From Tubiluchus corallicola (lineage: Eukaryota > Priapulida > Priapulimorpha > Priapulimorphida > Tubiluchidae): DNA of 64,000 bases. How positions within the stretch are numbered: position 1 is the first letter of the stretch; the number at the start of each line of letters is the position of its first letter. The stretch lies in assembly GCA_030141605.1 (NCBI GenBank), contig JAQGDQ010000205.1, positions 64,001 through 128,000 on the forward strand, given 5' to 3'. The translations under genes and the position numbers were made by a program. Below, piece by piece: positions 52,741 through 64,000 of the stretch. The notes under the pieces are model-generated. The model did not search any database. It saw only the letters and a program-made list of their open reading frames with translations, and was not told where the DNA came from.

Positions 52741-53324
52741 TAATTGATGATGGGTCACAGGTGGATCAATTATAAATTAAAATTCCTAAACGGTTTTTCA
52801 AAATACCTCCTTGGTAAGTAAGATACTCATGATGTGACTTCCTCGAGTTCGGCATGCAGTCAATCTAAAACTCTTGTGCACTACTGGGACAGTTGTAAGT
52901 CCTGCAGAAGAATTTGGACCTACCGGTTTTCGATTTCTTTACTAACGTAAAGACATTAGGTAATGTGCGTAATGTAGAATTCTTTATTATCTGTTAGTTT
53001 ACAGTCAATGAACTCGCCGTGCTAGTGAAAGCTATATGCTAGAATAGTGATTACATATTGTGCATGCCGCTCATGTCTTTATTGATGTACGCACTCTTCC
53101 TGGTGCACCGACCTAGTGTAACATTTACACTGAGCTAGTTGCGTATACTTCTACTTTCAACTATTCTCCATAGTTTTCAAATTCCATTCACTGCAGACCG
53201 TTCAGAAATCTAGCTACGCATAAAATTTTGTGTAATGCAAAAATTTATGTACATATAAATACAAACTTGTATTTCAACTTCACTGAACTTGCTAAGAGCG
53301 TCTGTTTCTATAGCTCACGCATTC

Positions 53325-53700
53325 GTTCGTTCGTTCGTTTGTTCACTCGATCATTCATTCGTTCATCTATCTTTTTTGTATCTTTTGTTAGGTTGGCTTG
53401 TTCGCACGTTAGTTGACTAATTGACAGGCTAGTTTGTTGGGCTGCTGGCTGACTGGCTGGGTTGTTGTGTTTGTTGGCTGGTTGGCCAGTCGGTCGGTTG
53501 GTCAGTTGATTGGTTGGTTTATGAGCTCATTGATTAGATGGTGTTTTATTTGTTTGCTTGCTTGTATGTAAGTTTATTTGTTTGCATGCTTGTTTGCGTG
53601 GTTGTTTGTTTGTTTCTCTGTCTGTCCGTCCGTCTGTCTGTCTGTCCGTCTCTCTGTCTGTTCGTTCGTTCGCTCATTGGTTTGTTTATTTGTTTTTTGT
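53325..53700 (+). repeat. Degenerate GTTN / TCTG tetranucleotide tract
   Basis: Imperfect GTTC, GTTG, GTTT and TCTG/TCCG units over 375 bp, with a pyrimidine-G pattern on the plus strand. Open frames on both strands here are a by-product. Confidence 0.85.
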
Positions 53701-56700
53701 TTAGTTGGCTATTATTTGTTGTTAGATTGTGGTCAGTAGTAGGCATAGTATATTCACTAGTCGGATGAATTGTTGTTTATCCAGTCACATGGCTAGTCAC
53801 TTTATTCACTGATTGGCTGTCTAGTAAATAATATTTAGCCTGTTACTTGTAATTCAGTTACAAAAGGTAAGATTAATATTCGACTACTTAATCATTGTAC
53901 TAATTTTTTGTTACCCTATCAACTACAACTTTGAGTTTTTGTAGTTCTCAGTGTCCAACTAATGAACATATTTGACTATCTGCCCAACGTTTTTTGCTGT
54001 GTCTATTTGACGTATGTATATTATTTACTGACAGCCATTCCAACGCTTTGTTAAGCTTTCCAATCCACTCGTTAAAGTAGTTCTATAAATACACTTTTCA
54101 ACAAGCACTCAGAAAAACTCTTCGCTTGTGATGTTTCCTAATTTACAACTAAACGCGTGCTAAGATTTGTGCTTCCGATTTTGTTCTCGGGGTTAGTGAC
54201 CCCTGGTAAGTAGGCCAATGAAACTTGTTGAGGAGAGCGCTGCATTATATTTTGCACAATAGTGAGCTTTTTGTTGTCATTAGTTAGCTGTGATCAATGC
54301 TTCGGTCAACTTCACTGTGTTTCGCTTTCTGCGTTTTCACCCAACCCCCTCTTCGGCTTTCTTTCTCCTGTAATTTGCCCCTGTAGGGTCCGCTTTCAAA
54401 TGCTCAGCCAGTCTTTCTAGAACTATTATTACTATTATTTGAAACGCCATTTTGAAGTGCAGAACTTCTCGGAGACGAACAGAGTGTTCTGGAGTTTTCA
54501 GTGGAGCAGCGATAATAATGTCGCTTTACTTTTCTGGCTTACGAAGAATCTCTTCGAGCGTATTTAAAGCAATCAAAGAACAGAAAAATGGATGGGGGTA
54601 CAAATTAAGTTGTGTAAAGTTCACGTTGACGAGTATATTGCTTTATATAGATTTTGCTTTATATGATAGAAATTTCTTTATACCCTTTTTAATAGAAATA
54701 TAACGGGACTTATAGTTATAAAAGTTTTTAAATAGGACTTTATAGTAATTATGAGCCCTAATCAGACTATAATGTTTACTTGGTCTTTATCAAATGTGTC
54801 TGTCTGAAACAAACAAATATCTTTTTCTAGTCTTGTCCTTTTCTGCACACAATTCTCAAGCTCCAAAATTCTCGGAGACTGAATTTGGATTTATTGACCA
54901 ACAAGCATAAAGCATCATACACAATGCTGCGGCAAGTTGGTACAAATTAAAACATCTCTAACAATGAGTCTGAACTTTCACACAGTTTAAAACATGTGCT
55001 TACAAAGAACAGAGCTGTTGCACACAAAACCATGTTAGATACGTGCAATTAAAAATAAACTGTATGACAAGTATGAGATTTAATTAGAAAAATTAACTGT
55101 TTTTAACTGTTTTCTGTAAGACATGTTTGTAAGCAACTATACTAAAATAAATTATGAATGCTTAAATGGTAATTGATTCAAGTATCAGTATTGTTCTACA
55201 GTTTTATTATTCCAGCTGCTGCATTTGTACTATCGATTACATTGTTAGAAAAAATAACACCCAAAGAATTCATATTTGTAAACTGATTTCTGATTTATTT
55301 GACACAGAACAAATACTCAGCACAAGTTGCTCAGATTATACGACTGTAAGATTTGCGTCTCATTCACACGTTATTTGTCCCTAGGTAACCGAGACCATTT
55401 ACTGTCTAAATTTTTAACTTATGACGTCAGATCCTTGTCATTGTACAAGTCATCGTATTTAATTCATTAACACCTGTTATTACTTTTGAGCATAATGGAT
55501 GCAAAGATAGTTCAGGATTGTATAAAGTTTCCATTTTACTGCTATCTTGGCTAGTTTCTAAACGATGTTTTCGGTCGATTACGTCGACATTCAGAGGGCC
55601 ACCAGCAGTTAGAAGAACCCTCGGAGTTCCACACTTCACCACCAACCTACATGCATATAATTCAGTCGCATAAATTAGAGTTTATAATTGTTGGGCACCG
55701 CAAAAATTCTTGTCTAAGCAGTTTCCCTTGCCATTGTTCAATAGAAGCGTTTAGGGATATCAAATTAATCTCAAACAAACACAAATCATTATGCCCTGGT
55801 ATAAGACAAGATAAGACACTTTATTATTTTACTGTCGATGTTTAAAATAGAAAGCATTAGCCGAAGCTACTATAATCTATATATAAACTAGTATCATTTC
55901 AGTATCAAGCGTTAACAATTTTTCTAAGCCTGGCTTGATAGTTAATGTATATAACCCCGAGCTCCTAAGAAATGTTTTGTCAAACGTATACGTTGCCGTT
56001 TGTTACTGAATGATCATAAGTATTTTTTGTTTTTAAATGGCTAATATCATGTTTATATATATATGCTAATGTGCGTGCTGCCGAACAGTGCTACGAACTG
56101 TATTCTATCTGGCTACGATTTACTTTTGCTTTGTGATATTTAAGCTTATGGTTATCTGTGAAAGACAATAATTATTGTTGTAAAACACAAATTTGTCAAA
56201 GTCAAATGGCCAAGGGGAATTAGTCGATTTGAAGCTCATTTATGGGCTTACTTTACAAGATGTGAATATTTATAGAATCACATAGTTAGTACAGTTGTAA
56301 CATACACATACTGCTCAGTGTGAACCTATACTAACACTGTAAGACAGTCTCAAACCAAAGACCAGGTGAGCAAAAAAGCTTGTATTCAGCGCCAGATTTC
56401 AGATTTTTAAACAATTTAAGATCTAGTATAAGGAATTAAGCTCAGTGTTCTGTGAATGTTAAGCAATAAAAACATAGAACTATAAAAGAAGGTTACTAAC
56501 AACACGCGCACGTAAACACGCAACGCGCATGAATACACATGCGTCACGTAGCCATGACGACCTCTGGTAAGTAGGCCTAAGCGAAAGCTACGTACACAAC
56601 AATGCAAACTTGACCATCTTTTGATGATGCAACATTCTAGGGCAGTTAGGCGACGTCCACGAAAGTTACTGTGATTGTAGGTGTAGAACACAATGAAAAC

Positions 56701-56787
56701 AATGAATGAATGTCCTATCCTACTGAATATATAAACTCACTGAGACGAAAAGGCGTGCTAAAAATTAAACTGCATAAAGTTATACAA

Positions 56788-56934
56788 GAAAACGAGTATT
56801 ATAATGATTATGCTTGATACACGAAACTATATAGTCAGACTGCCACGTGGTTGCTAAATTTCCATTTGTTTCGGTACTGTAATGATGTTGTATGGAAGCG
56901 TATCAAGCATATAACATTATAATACGCATTTTCA
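56788..56934. mobile_element. 147-bp foldback element
   Basis: The left arm starts GAAAACGAGTATTATAATG and ends TATGCTTGATAC (56788-56820). The right arm 56900-56934 is its imperfect reverse complement. The spacer is about 79 nt. Size and structure suit a tiny MITE or a foldable RNA; no coding content. Confidence 0.5.
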
Positions 56935-57858
56935 ATTTGCAAAGGCGCTTTCATCTTTATAAAAATTAAGTGGAGATAAACCTCATCAAAAAAACAAAAA
57001 AAAACAATAAGAGAAATCCTAGTCGTATACGCAAGCGTATGATTGCAACTGTGCGTGTTAAATATTTGTTATTTTATAAATTTGTAAATGCACTTAGGAA
57101 TAGAGTGTCTTCAACAAACACAAGCTACACAATTTTGTACTCTTATATTTTGTTGATTTAAGCCGACAAAATGCTGGTTTTTCAATCAGTGTCGTCAAAA
57201 CTTATTGTTGTTGTGATTAATGTTTGAGTGGCTCTAGCGAATTACTATTAAGATTTCAGTAAAACTTTGTTTAAGGTGTTACTTTTAAAGAGCCGGTTTC
57301 GTCGAGTGTACTGCTAAACACTTTAAATGCGCTGTAGGGCGAGAAAGTTTTTAGACTGGTACCATTCTCTTAGAGAACAAAGAGAAACGTAACAAAAACT
57401 TTAGAGGTACCGAACCATGTGTTGAATGGATCAGGAAGAGCAACTGTACTCGGTCACTGACACCAACTACTGTAAGCAAGCATGATGGGATGGCCACAGT
57501 CGGCTGCTCTTGGTTTCGCTGACATTGACAAACACTTTTGATTTCATTAGGGTTTCGTAGCGTGACCAGGCTACCTCTACTTTGCTTTACTTTACCATTT
57601 GTACACTTTCTATTCGTATAGAAAGAAAATAGTGACACAAAATGGATCGGTAGTAGTTTCCTCATAGAAAAAATGTCAGTGGTGTTAAAATAATGCATGT
57701 TTCTGACGCAACTGTATTTCATGATAACAAAACTAAAACGTTTTTACACGTATCAGTACATTGGTGGTTGTGTGATACTAAGTGTAGTCGTTAGCAAATT
57801 TTAATTTGATTATTGCCGACACAAGCAGTTGTTGCATTGAGTGAATCAGCGGTTCACG

Positions 57859-58078
57859 ATGTCTTACATGCAGCAAAGAGACAATATGTCCAACCACCAG
57901 GACATGACTGCTGTGTCGCATTCATCTCACACCATGTCCATACCTTATCATGCAACTCAGGCGCACGTTTACAATGGAAACAATGGTGGAAACAACAATG
58001 TGGCACCACATCAACAAATGCAGCAGAATTCATCTCAGCCAGATTTGGAAGTATCAAAATCTTCACCGCCGGCTCTAG
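57859..58078 (+). CDS. Probable first coding exon of a Q/N/H/S-rich protein
   Basis: ATG 57859 opens 73 complete codons up to a consensus donor (CTCTAG|GTGAGA, phase 1). Composition is rich in Gln, Asn, His, Ser and Met (MSYMQQRDNMSNHQDM, then NGNNGGNNN, HQQMQQNSSQ), then turns to DLEVSKSSPPALG. Such low-complexity N-termini are typical of transcription factors and RNA-binding proteins, but no conserved domain is included and I cannot name the gene. No matching later exon was found up to 64 kb, so the remaining exons may lie beyond the window. Codon use is less AT-biased than the flanks, which favours real coding. Confidence 0.5.
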
Positions 58079-58577
58079 GTGAGACACAATTAGCAATTGC
58101 CCACTAATTACAGTTTTGTTAGAAAATTTGTTTTTAAGGTGTAATCCCGCTTAAGATGCTATTACTGCTAAAATGTAAACATTACAGGGATAATGCTGAA
58201 TACCACTGAAAAATAAGTAATAATTATTTGATTAATACACGTGCCAAACATATCACAGCATTTTCTCTCTTCGAATTGATTATTTTTTAAACCACAGTGA
58301 ATTTAGTGAATTATTGTAGACAATTCTCCTTTTTCCAAATTCCTTAAGGTTGGTTGTTCAACAGTGTCACCCAGTAATAGAAATGATTAAACTTTCTTTG
58401 TCTGATATACAGTCCTGTTACGGATACATCAGATGGTTAATTGGGGTGTGGCGAGCTTTCCTGTTTCCGTCATTAGCCATTGGTGTTCATTTAGACTGTC
58501 AGTTCATCCATCAGTCCATGCAAACAGGCAGAAACATTGGCTCGAAAAAAATGTTGTACCATTAATTCCTAGGACCT

Positions 58578-58735
58578 AATGTCATGGCTGTTATCATCGA
58601 CATCATCACTATCATTATCATCGTCGTCGTCATCATTGTCATCATCGTCATCATCGTCGTCATCGTTGTCACCTCATCGTCATCATTATTTCATCGCCAT
58701 CATCATCATCATCGTCGTCGTCGTCATCTTCACCG
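58578..58735 (+). repeat. ATC/GTC trinucleotide microsatellite
   Basis: Imperfect CATCAT/CGTCGT repeats about 500 bp after the exon at 57859. Ser/Ile/His frames across it are artefacts. Confidence 0.9.
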
Positions 58736-59635
58736 GTATAGCCATCATACTCGTTTCGTCATTAGCATGCTTTTCTGCACAAAATTGATCATAGATTATT
58801 AAAAACATAACTCTATTTTTATAGGTGTTTTACATTTTTCTATACAAAAAATAAATTGGATTTCCTCTTGGCTGTGTATAATTGGCTTACTGTGTTACAC
58901 AAAATTATTTTATGGTAGCATAAAAAATTTTATCGGCAGGACTCTTTCATGCACTATCGTAAAATATTATTATAGGTCTTTGAATTTTCCCAGACGACGG
59001 GAGTTCATTCAATTTAGTTTTGAAAATTTCTTAAATGATCGCATCAACCTTTCAAATCGTACCCCAAACGATTCAAGAATACTAAACACGAACTCTCTTT
59101 AAAATGCCACCATTAGCGAAATTATTTAATACATCAGGTGACATTATTCTTTCCTGTGTGAGAAGATAAATTTACCAGCCTGCTGTCGGGGTGGGTCCGG
59201 TTTTGGGCGTGAATCACAATTTTACAAATAAGATACGACGGAGAAACGGGATTACACACGAAAGTATTTTGATAATCATTGTTATCACATTGGTGAGAGA
59301 TGATAGATCATTCTTACTGACAAATTTATCATTCAATTAATCTAAATGATGGTGCTAAACTATAACAAGCATTGACGACTGATAATTATTAATACGTAAT
59401 GCTTCGATGATTTTATCAACGCTGTCATTAGTGTCAAAATGTCGACGACTTCAGGTTTTAAGTTACGAATATTGAAATTCAAAGCGAGACGTATAAACTG
59501 ATTTTGATATCTTTTATGCGAGACAACTATCTGTATCCTGGCGCCACAGAACTTTTCTTCATTAAAAATTTGTGCAGCCTATTTCAAACAATGATGGTTT
59601 ATTATCATCAATCACATCATTGTCATCGTTATCAA

Positions 59636-60146
59636 TGACCATAATCGTAAAAGAAAACGTTAAAATGCCCATGAATCTCAAAAATTCTTAGTTTTTCTCA
59701 GAAGCGTTCGTTCTCTCGGACTTTATCAGCTGCACAGAGAGATGCAATGATAAAAAATTACATATGAAACTACATATAAAATAAAGGTGTACAATGTCAG
59801 TAAAATAAAGGGTACAAAAAACATGAAGAGGCTGAATCAAAAACTAAATTAAAAGTAAAAGTAAAATTACTAATTAAGAAAACAAAATAAAAATTAAACT
59901 GACTAACGTGGATGTCAGGCATGTTTATCAGTTTAATTTCCATTTTGTCTTCTTAATTACCCTTTGTACCCTTTATTTTACTGACATTGTACACCTTTTA
60001 TTTTATATGTAGTTTCATCTGTAATTTTTTATTGTTGTACCTTTCTGTGCAGCTGATAAGTCCGAGAGGATGAAAACTGAAAAAAATAAAGAATTTTAAA
60101 GGAGATTTATGGGCATTTTAACTCTTCCTATACGATTATGACCGTG
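59636..60146. mobile_element. Long inverted repeat (about 0.5 kb foldback)
   Basis: The left arm from about 59636 to 59816 and the right arm from about 59966 to 60146 are inverted copies with small differences. Matching landmarks are CATAATCGTA, GTTAAAATGCCCAT, TCTCGGACTTTATCAGCTGC, AAACTACATATAAAATAAA and GTACAATGTCAGTAAAATAA. The single-stranded centre is about 150 nt. It could be a foldback transposon or MITE. If transcribed it would give a long double-stranded hairpin. No clear target duplication was found. Confidence 0.7.
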
Positions 60147-60952
60147 GCAAATCTCAGAAGAGCACTGCCCTATTTTTGATGACCAGTTGACCACAACATC
60201 AAAATCGTAGGAGGAGCAGTAGCGAGCTTGTCATTGTCTTATATTGCTATCATAGGATTTTAGTGCATTTGTAACTGTGACTATAGATGATCTGTATATC
60301 CTCAATTCACGAAATTTGAAAGTTAAATTAATTCACTCCATTTGTTTCACTGAACGTCCTTTTTAAGTGAAACGTTTACTCTTCGCAGAACTTTTCTTTC
60401 TTTTCCGAAAGAGCGCGGTTATTTTTATCCTGAGACATCCAAGTAGTTGCAACAACTAGTTTTCTGGAAGATTTCACTGCTGAATCTACCGTGGCAGTAA
60501 TGGCACACGGTACTACCACTACGATGAGTAATGTCCGAGTACGATGCTTAATATTTTGATTAAACCAAAATAAAGAATGTTTCGACAATATAAGAAAAAT
60601 ACTTTGTATATAAATAGTTTTCAATTTCTTATTGGCAAAATCATAAAACTGTGGAACGCCGAATAACGTCATTACCATTTTGTTCAGTGAAAGTTTTTTC
60701 AACGATTTTTGGTCGAGGCTCAATGGCGATCATCGCTATTTTTTTATCTGAACGTCGTTGTTCTTGTTGTTGTTGTGGGGAAGGGGAGATGCTCGGCTGA
60801 TGAATGTTTTTTTTTTAGTTTCGAATTATATGTGTAATTATAATACCCGACACAATGTTTTCGACGCAGACACCCAACTTCTAGTGGTTTTCATTTCCTG
60901 TTTTTATCGGACAGCTTAAACCATAAACCTTAAACTAAACCAGGCGGCGTAC

Positions 60953-61192
60953 CGGGTGGCGTAGCTCAATGGTAGCGGTCGCTTACCACCCGGGAGCTCA
61001 TGGGTTCAATTCTCGACCGAGTTATACCAAAGATTTGAAAAAATGGTACTGCTGCTTCTTCGACCAAGCATGCGAGTTTATCGAAGTAACGTACGGGTAA
61101 TAATAATAGGAACCACCTTGGAAATAGGTATAGAGTTACTTAAGGTGTCATCCTTGTAATATGTCCCAAATCAAATTACTATTATTATTATA
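60953..61192 (+). mobile_element. tRNA-derived SINE, copy A
   Basis: The head GGGTGGCGTAGCTCAATGGT contains a pol III A box, GGGTTCAATTCTC a B box, then the shared core AAAATGGTACTGCTGCTTCT (61039-61058), and a tail of ATT repeats (61176-61192). The tRNA-like head does not fold into a good D arm, so it is not a tRNA gene. Confidence 0.75.
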
Positions 61193-61591
61193 ACCACAAG
61201 CGACGTTTCCCCTAGAAGTCGTACGTGCATCAGTAATTGGAAATTATTTTTATATTTTAGTGACTAACGCACGAACTTCCAGTTTGTATAAATTAACTAA
61301 GCTTTACTCGTGAACAGATGCTAATGGATACAACTTATGTCTAATTATGGATACAACTTATGTCTAATTAAAAACTATACTTAACAAGCTTCTGTGCGCC
61401 AGATGGAGTGCATGCCCTGTAACTTCCTAAACCAGAAATGAAATTTAGGACCGCACCAACAAGACTCCCATTCGCTCTAGTGCATGACCTTTTAAAAGGG
61501 TCCTGGATATCTCGTAGCCTACGTCTTCTTTCTATATACAAGCATCAACAAAACGAGTTCTGCAGTCGCCACCAGATTAAGACGTGTGACT

Positions 61592-61935
61592 GACTTTTTA
61601 AATACCTGTGTGACGTCAAGCATACGTCACTACACCAACTCCAAAAACCTCGTGATGCTCGAGCAAAATTTCGCAAAATGTCAGCTATACCGGATTGGAA
61701 AGCATTGACTACAGAAAGCAATCTAAATAGTTTTGTGACACGTATCATCAAACGGAGTATCCAACCGTTACTAGACGACCTCAGGCAAGTAGCCGAGTAT
61801 ACGAAACTTCCCTATAAACAAGCGAAACACCATAAGTTACGTTTTTCTACTTCCCGTACCTCAGGTCATCCGAATTTGAAAATGAACAAAAGAAAGCGAC
61901 AAAAAGAGACAACAGAAGAAGCTATTTGCTATTAG
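61592..61935 (+). other. Unassigned open frame
   Basis: Open for 113 codons from a stop at 61591-61593 to TAG 61933-61935, with ATG at 61678. It reads LHQLQKPRDARAKFRKMSAI then SFVTRIIKRSIQPLLDDLRQ and a basic C-terminus. Amphipathic, but no family is recognised. It might be an exon or a decayed transposon frame. Confidence 0.2.
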
Positions 61936-62339
61936 GAAATCATGGAACCATGTAGCAATCATACAGCTTTTCCGTCTTTCCCGAATGCACTCTTAAATAT
62001 GAAATGTGAACACATAATTAAAAATACACACATGAAATAACGCTTGGATCAACGATTTTAGATTGAACACAACTACGTGAAATTGAAATGGTGATAATAC
62101 CACAATTGTTCTCTCGCGATGCAGAGACCACGGATTCTAAAATCGATAACAGTTCACATCTTGCTTTCAATATGTATCAAAAACTTTCATCAGGCAGAAG
62201 ATATCATAGTCTGCAGTTTAAATAGCATTTTCCGCTACGGTCTACTGCTACTAATCTTTTTTAGGATTTAATATTTTACGCCTTTACTGACAATTCATTG
62301 TACGTCCCCTTGACTGTGATGTGCGGACAACAAATAAAA

Positions 62340-62500
62340 GATATGTAGCTGCATCTGTATATGTGTCTGTTCTGTATCTGTATCCGTATGTGTATCTGTA
62401 TCTGTGCATGCTTTGAATCTATATCCGTATATGTATGTTCATATGTGTATGTGTATGTGTATGTGTCACAGTATCTGCATCTGTTTGTATCTGCAAGTAA
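62340..62500 (+). repeat. TATCTG/TATGTG hexanucleotide-like repeat
   Basis: Imperfect units of TATCTG, TATCCG and TATGTG over 160 bp. The minus-strand Thr/Tyr frame at 62276-62599 is explained by it. Confidence 0.85.
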
Positions 62501-63344
62501 CCTCTCTTGCTGACGACCATGCTTTTTAACGTGATAAACTTGGTCGTAAAACAGTTTACTACGGGAATGCGCATTTACCATAGTTAGTATAATAATCATC
62601 GTCTATTCCCGCAGTAGTGTTAAATAACCTTTGCAGCGAGCACCTTTGCTCGTCTTTCTTTCACTTTCCTTAATCTGTGAGTTAAAATTTTTGACTTTAA
62701 CAGTACGCGCCCTATGTAAAAAGCTTAATCTTAAATTCACTAAAATACTTTATTGAGCCACCATTTTCAAGTAACAATTTTGACAGTCGGTTTTATCTAG
62801 TAGCAATACAGATGACAGCGAAAAAACTGCAAACTGAAGCGAATTATTGACTTAGTGTAACATACTTGGCAGTCATTAAATTTTGCTGATCTGTTTATCC
62901 AGGTTATGATGGCTATATCCGTTGATTTTGATTAAGATTTAATATTTAACACTTTCCCTTCATAACTGAGCGTTTATTTACCCCATCACGTTCGGTGACG
63001 ACAATTACACGCAGTTGTCTGCATGCATGTTACCTCTAAATCACCGAGGGATTAAAACAGCAAGACAGTAAAGGTGAGGACTGACTTCTGTGTAAAAATA
63101 AGCATTAAATTTTAATCTGAAAACAATATCCAGTTTGGCAAAGGCGCTTTCGTGATGCTTTATCGGTTTAAAATTATTAACAAGTTTGTGACTGTGTACA
63201 TTCGGCGGGTTTGAGATTTTAAGAAAAACTTGTCCTCTTGGAATGAAACGAGTTATAGCTTTATTTCAAACACTCATCGGCATACATGTTTGATGGTTAT
63301 AAAAATCATAAATTGTATATGTCTACGATGCCCCTTATAAGCAT

Positions 63345-63402
63345 TACCATCAATATCATCGCCATCATCGTCATTATCATCATCGTCATCGTCACCATTT
63401 CG
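63345..63402 (+). repeat. CATCAT/CGTCAT microsatellite
   Basis: Short imperfect trinucleotide run like the one at 58578-58735. Confidence 0.8.
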
Positions 63403-64000
63403 CCCTATCATACAAATGGTTGCTAATTACAAAACGACTGAAAAAATCGTGAAACTTTCGAAAATTACCCTAATTCATAAATTCGCAGAAAATGCTTAAA
63501 TGGAAATGTACTAGACTGTAAAGAAAATGAAACATATCTATCTTGTGTTTGTTTTTAATTGACAGTTCTTTTTCCACACGCTCTGTGGTTGCAATTTGTC
63601 GATGCCTGCTTGACTGTGTAACATAATATAATAATAAAGTCCAAATTAGGCAGTGGTCAAACTTTATTTTATGACTTGTCAAAGAGTTTCCAGTTTGAGG
63701 TAGGTTCAGTAACCCTAGAATGATTGCAGGGGTCACACCTTTAAGTAGGAGAGGTTTGCGAAAGCTCGGGAAATTAATAGATTGTTAATAGCAGGGGATC
63801 ATGCTTAGACGGAAAACATACTTGTGTGAGTGCACTGACACTACGTCTTTTGTCTTCGCCAGCATCTTTTCTTAGGGTGCTCGCCTCATTAGGGACCAGT
63901 TGTGCTTACGCGATGTTATCTGTTTGAATTACTAAATGTCTTATGTTCATAATAATGCGAATAAAACGGATAATTACTCATAGCACTGATAACATAAGGA

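Larger units (their letters stand above)
48800..57858. other. Gene-free repeat-rich interval
   Basis: Apart from the repeats and elements listed separately, I see no recognisable exon between the C16orf89-family upstream region and the first exon at 57.86 kb. Short frames, such as 54452-54703 (+), 55427-55645 (-) and 57351-57722 (-), show no family resemblance. The stretch just before 57859 should hold the promoter of the next gene; no TATA box stood out. Confidence 0.45.
61193..64000. other. Terminal AT-rich interval without recognised genes
   Basis: Aside from the open frame and two simple repeats noted, nothing was recognised. A 23-bp direct duplication (ATGGATACAACTTATGTCTA plus ATT, twice) lies at about 61323-61370. 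The interval may be an intron of the plus-strand gene starting at 57859. Confidence 0.4.

Noticed and set aside
57351-57722. 123-codon minus-strand frame
   Set aside because: No recognisable domain; composition looks like non-coding flank upstream of the plus-strand exon.
60376-60723. 115-codon minus-strand frame
   Set aside because: Begins at a non-ATG codon, no family resemblance, no splice-site or promoter support.
60953-61027. tRNA gene
   Set aside because: A and B boxes are present, but the D arm does not pair and the sequence runs into a SINE core and tail shared with two other copies.

Overview
The window is nuclear DNA from an invertebrate animal. It is AT-rich and gene-sparse. One gene is split into about 18 short exons with GT-AG introns, and the DNA holds many microsatellites and decayed transposons. 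Animal-specific genes are present: an integrin alpha chain, the kinetochore protein CENP-N, a C16orf89-family secreted protein, and a U1 snRNA gene. I cannot name the phylum from sequence alone.

Layout: 2.4-3.5 kb (+) is CENPN in one coding exon. 6.7-10.0 kb (+) is a full-length integrin alpha chain in one exon, followed by a 94-nt near-perfect RNA hairpin. 12.3-27.4 kb (-) is MIPEP, the mitochondrial intermediate peptidase. I rebuilt it exon by exon into about 699 residues with all phases agreeing. Its introns carry a hAT-derived element, a pogo-like MITE and a 23-bp minisatellite with a 9-unit higher-order period. 27.6-29.0 kb (+) may hold a divergent gene of unknown function. 29.9-47.3 kb (-) is an 8-exon C16orf89/DUF4735-family gene (346 residues). 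Its 12.3-kb first intron holds a U1 snRNA gene on the same strand, long GAAA/GAAT and GA microsatellites, a broken non-LTR reverse transcriptase, a SINE and a hAT MITE. From 48 to 57.8 kb I see only repeats: CTAC tetranucleotides, SINE and MITE copies and foldbacks. At 57.86 kb (+) there is a probable first coding exon of a Q/N/H/S-rich protein whose remaining exons are not recognisable here. The rest, to 64 kb, is intron-like or intergenic and includes a roughly 0.5-kb long inverted repeat and a tRNA-derived SINE.

The genes do not form an obvious functional cluster. They are a kinetochore protein, a cell-adhesion receptor, a mitochondrial processing protease, a predicted secreted protein and a splicing RNA. 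The items I would look at first are the integrin 3' hairpin, the intronless CENPN/integrin pair, the U1 gene inside an intron, the long inverted repeat at 59.6-60.1 kb, the satellite-like higher-order repeat, and a SINE family whose three copies share a core domain.
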